Positions 61,017 through 64,000 of a stretch of DNA of 64,000 nt are shown piece after piece (positions within the stretch are counted from its first letter, which is position 1; every line of letters starts with the position of its first letter). Where the stretch lies: assembly GCF_000247815.1 (NCBI RefSeq), contig NC_021673.1, forward strand, positions 110,600,766-110,664,765, in the 5' to 3' direction. A program made the translations under genes and the position numbers. The notes beneath the pieces were generated by a model. It was not told where the DNA came from. It saw nothing but the letters and a program-made list of their open reading frames with translations, and ran no database searches. The stretch comes from Ficedula albicollis (Eukaryota; Chordata; Aves; Passeriformes; Muscicapidae).

Positions 61017-61184
61017 GCTCTTTGAAAACACTTTTCTTTAAAGGCTGTTCTACATCAGATAGTCTGTGGAAGCTTATCCTACAGCTAGACCCTTCTTTGC
61101 TCTTTGAAAACACTTACTTTTCTTTAAAGGCTGTTCTACATCAGATAGTCTGTGGAAGCTTATCCTACAGCTAGACCCTTCTTA
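61017..61184. repeat. Tandem duplication, 82-86 bp
   Basis: Copies 61017-61098 and 61099-61184 both begin GCTCTTTGAAAACACTT and end CTACAGCTAGACCCTTCTT. The second has four extra bases (TACT) near its start; otherwise the two look identical. Confidence 0.96.
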
Positions 61185-63689
61185 AATATAGAGATCACCT
61201 TTGATACTTGCTATTCCTTTTTAAAAAAACGCATCTCAAGTCTCCCAAGGCTTTGAGGATTGTGCCTTCATTCCCAGTGCGGTGGTGGAGCACAGTTCTC
61301 ATCTCCTTGAGCAGAGATTAGCCTTGCTTGGTAGAACTGGTGGCACACTGTGCCTCAGCAAACCCCCTGTCCTCTCCCCATGGCACACAAATGCCACCGT
61401 GCCCATGGCTGGGAAGCAAGGCTTCACTACATGTGAAGTACATGTGCCTCCATTCAGGGCTGCCTGACCCCAAAGCCTTCCTTCCCACATTCACAATGGA
61501 AATATTTCTAGATCAACCCTTCAGACTCACAGGGCACGAGCTACCTTGACCAATGATGGAGAGGCAAGCAGTACGGCAAACAAACAGCAATGACATACGA
61601 GATTTAAGGAGAAAATATTTCAGTAAAGGCAACCTGGTGAACTCCAACTAGCCTTACAGCTACTTTAGCTAGATACTTTTAATGCACATGCTACTCTCCT
61701 CCTGAATGCAATGATGACATCCATTTAGGAGCAAAGGATCACCATGGAAGATGAAAAACTGGACTAGGTGTCAACAACTGGTATTGCTTACCGAGCTTTC
61801 CAACAGCATGAAACAAAATACAAAGGCTGCAAAACATATTACATAAAACCAGGAGGCATTTCTGTTTTATTTTTAAAAAAATCTAATGCGTTAGTAGATG
61901 GCAGAGTAATTGCATTATTGAAAAGCCCATTTTGATCTCAACATTTTTACTGGGAAGTTTTCATGCTTAATTGCTCTGAACTATGAACACTGCTCTGCAT
62001 TTTTTAAACCATTCTTGGCATCCTGCTCTAAAAATCCTGCTCCTCCAAGACTGTGCTTATTGTCTAAGTGAATGTCATACTGCTTTAAAAGTGTTTCCAA
62101 ACACCCAAAAATACAAATTTGGAGATTTAAGGATGAGAGATTTTAATTATAAGGACAGAGGGATGGAGAAAGCACTCAGTAAATGCTCCGAGGGAGCAGA
62201 GGGGGGTGACCAAAGGGACAGACCCTTTTGGCCAGTGCAATCTTTCATCCAAACTCTCCTACAAGTCTACTTCTAAAGTTTTGCACCATGACAAGTATTC
62301 ACCCTGCAAGGCAGGCAGTCACTGAATTCAGATGAGGAAGTAATTCAGTACTGCATCTGTCCAAATACTGCAGATTTATTTTCACAATGTTCTCCTAAGA
62401 GCACAAAACAGTTCAGATGTACAAAACATAATAAAATAGAAATGTCTTCATTAAATTTTTGACTCCACAATAAAGGCCTTCCTTCAGCCCCCGTTAACGT
62501 TTGCTTAGAAAAATTTAAATTATTGGTGTAACCACACTGTATTGCATTGAAAAGCCCCCTCTGGCCACAGCTGTCAGTTTTCACTTTCAGAATCCGGATC
62601 TGCCCATAGGCACACAGATAGCTTGTAGCTCATAGGTTCATTACAAGTCAAGGGCAAATAAAAAAAATAATCATGTAAACCAGCAGGAAACGCTAATGTA
62701 ACTTTGGATGGTTAGATTATGCAACTGCACATCAGTACTCTAGTTCGAAAGAAAAGGTACTAATAAATACCCAACTTCATGGGAAAACTCGTAAGTCATA
62801 ACAAAAAGCAACAAAAGTCCTGACCACTGGGTCAGATTACAATAAAATCAGATATAAAAATATCTTTATCTGAAGAAAAGTACTGATGCCATCCAATACA
62901 TTCTCTTCATCTCGCACAACAATCTCGAGATACACCTTTATTCCTATTCACCCCTGAACAAAAAAACAGCATCCTTGTCATTCCCCATAACATTCACTTA
63001 AGATACATAAAAATAACTTGCACATCTTTTCTAGAATGCAAGATCCATAGCAGATCTACAGAATTACCCTTTTCCAGCTGAGATATTCCCAAACTAAAAA
63101 CAATCAAGAGCTCAAACCCCTAAATACTAGAAACTTACTAAGTTTGTGGTTGATTTTAGACTAGCCAGATTTGCCTTGAAGTATTCTCAGAAACTCCAGA
63201 CCTAGTTTTCTTCTTTCTTATACCACATACTTATGTAAATCCACTGGTTTTGATGAATTACTTCTAAGCTGACCACTAATTTAAGAGGAGAAAAAGATTG
63301 TGCTATTTAAAGAACTTCGTAGTAGATAGTTTACAAGACCGCTGGGGCTTTTTTCTCCTCCCTTAATGGGAAGCTTTAGAAATGTTGACCAAAACAAGTC
63401 ACAGCCTTCAGCTTAAGAGGAAACATTCCTGTTGTTTTCAACCCAAACTTAATCAAACTGATTATTAAAGTCACAGAAAATGTGTCTCTTTATTTTTAAC
63501 CCAAATTGCCACAGTACATACGCTTGGAACGAGACTTCAGCCTTAGCAGAAGAGCAGCAAGCCTGGCTACCACAGGAATTTACTGCAGTAAGCACTGTAG
63601 ACTATTTTCTGAAGACCTCTTCAAAGGTCTGTGCGACCGAGAGCCCTGGGGCTCTTTTGCCTTCCCACCACAAAATACTTCCAACCCCA

Positions 63690-64000
63690 GATCTTGACTT
63701 TGCTAAGGACAGTGACGAGCAAGGCCATGCTCATCCTTGTGCTGCTCCGGCTCCGCTGCAGCCCCGGTGTCAGCACATCTCTGTTGACAACTCACAGGAG
63801 GCGCTGACCCTCGGAGGCAAAGCTCAGACACAGGCAGCCTGCGTCACCAGCCCTGCAGCAGGATGGCAGCCTCCAGCAGAGAGCCAGCACCCCCACACCG
63901 AGCCAGCAGCATCCCCTGCTACAGCAGGACACTCCGGCACAGCCACCCCTCTAATCCCCACACACGGAGGAGTCCGAGGAACAGAGGATGCCACTGAAGC
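63690..64000. other. GC-rich segment at window edge
   Basis: The last 300 bases are markedly more GC-rich than the intron, with several CpGs and repeated CAGCA/CCAGC words. No match to CDH2 exon 1 or 2 was found in either strand, and no repeat family was recognised. It may be the edge of a GC-rich island that continues outside. Confidence 0.5.

Noticed and set aside
63739..63807. Plus-strand ATG followed by a hydrophobic, signal-peptide-like stretch (LILVLLRLRC) at the GC-rich right edge
   Set aside because: It is antisense to CDH2, stops after about 26 codons, and does not match the cadherin signal peptide; chance in GC-rich DNA.

Overview
The window looks like nuclear DNA from a bird. The minus strand carries seven consecutive coding exons of neural cadherin (N-cadherin, CDH2), identified by direct translation. 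They match the chicken protein as I remember it almost exactly in the ectodomain and less closely in the prodomain, so this is probably a bird other than chicken. The interspersed repeats are of the avian CR1 LINE type, which agrees.

Layout, left to right on the + strand (3' to 5' for the gene): partial intron 9 (1-1755), exon 9 (1756-1941), exon 8 (2294-2431), exon 7 (7370-7542), exon 6 (8594-8738), exon 5 (10105-10260), exon 4 (11309-11455), exon 3 (13249-13475), then about 50.5 kb of intron 2 to the end. Exon numbers assume the usual 16-exon vertebrate CDH2 gene. The exons join without a frame break into 1172 nt (390 whole codons). They encode most of the prodomain, the furin site, EC1, EC2 and the first half of EC3. 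I could not find exons 1 and 2, and they should lie beyond position 64000. No second protein-coding gene, tRNA, rRNA or CRISPR array could be supported.

The non-coding part holds three uninterrupted G homopolymers (782, 140 and 755 bases). It also holds at least ten short head-to-tail duplications (periods about 45 to 399 bp), all in intron 2, three CR1 fragments, one probable solo LTR, AT microsatellites, and a few intronic segments whose composition and motifs suggest regulatory elements. The 755-base G tract is flanked by a near-identical direct repeat, which suggests an assembly or duplication event rather than an ordinary homopolymer.

I found no undescribed multi-gene system. The best targets for a second look are the G tracts, the tandem duplications, an open reading frame with an in-frame 63-bp duplication (43459-43785), and the CpG-rich, homeobox-site-rich segment near 45 kb.
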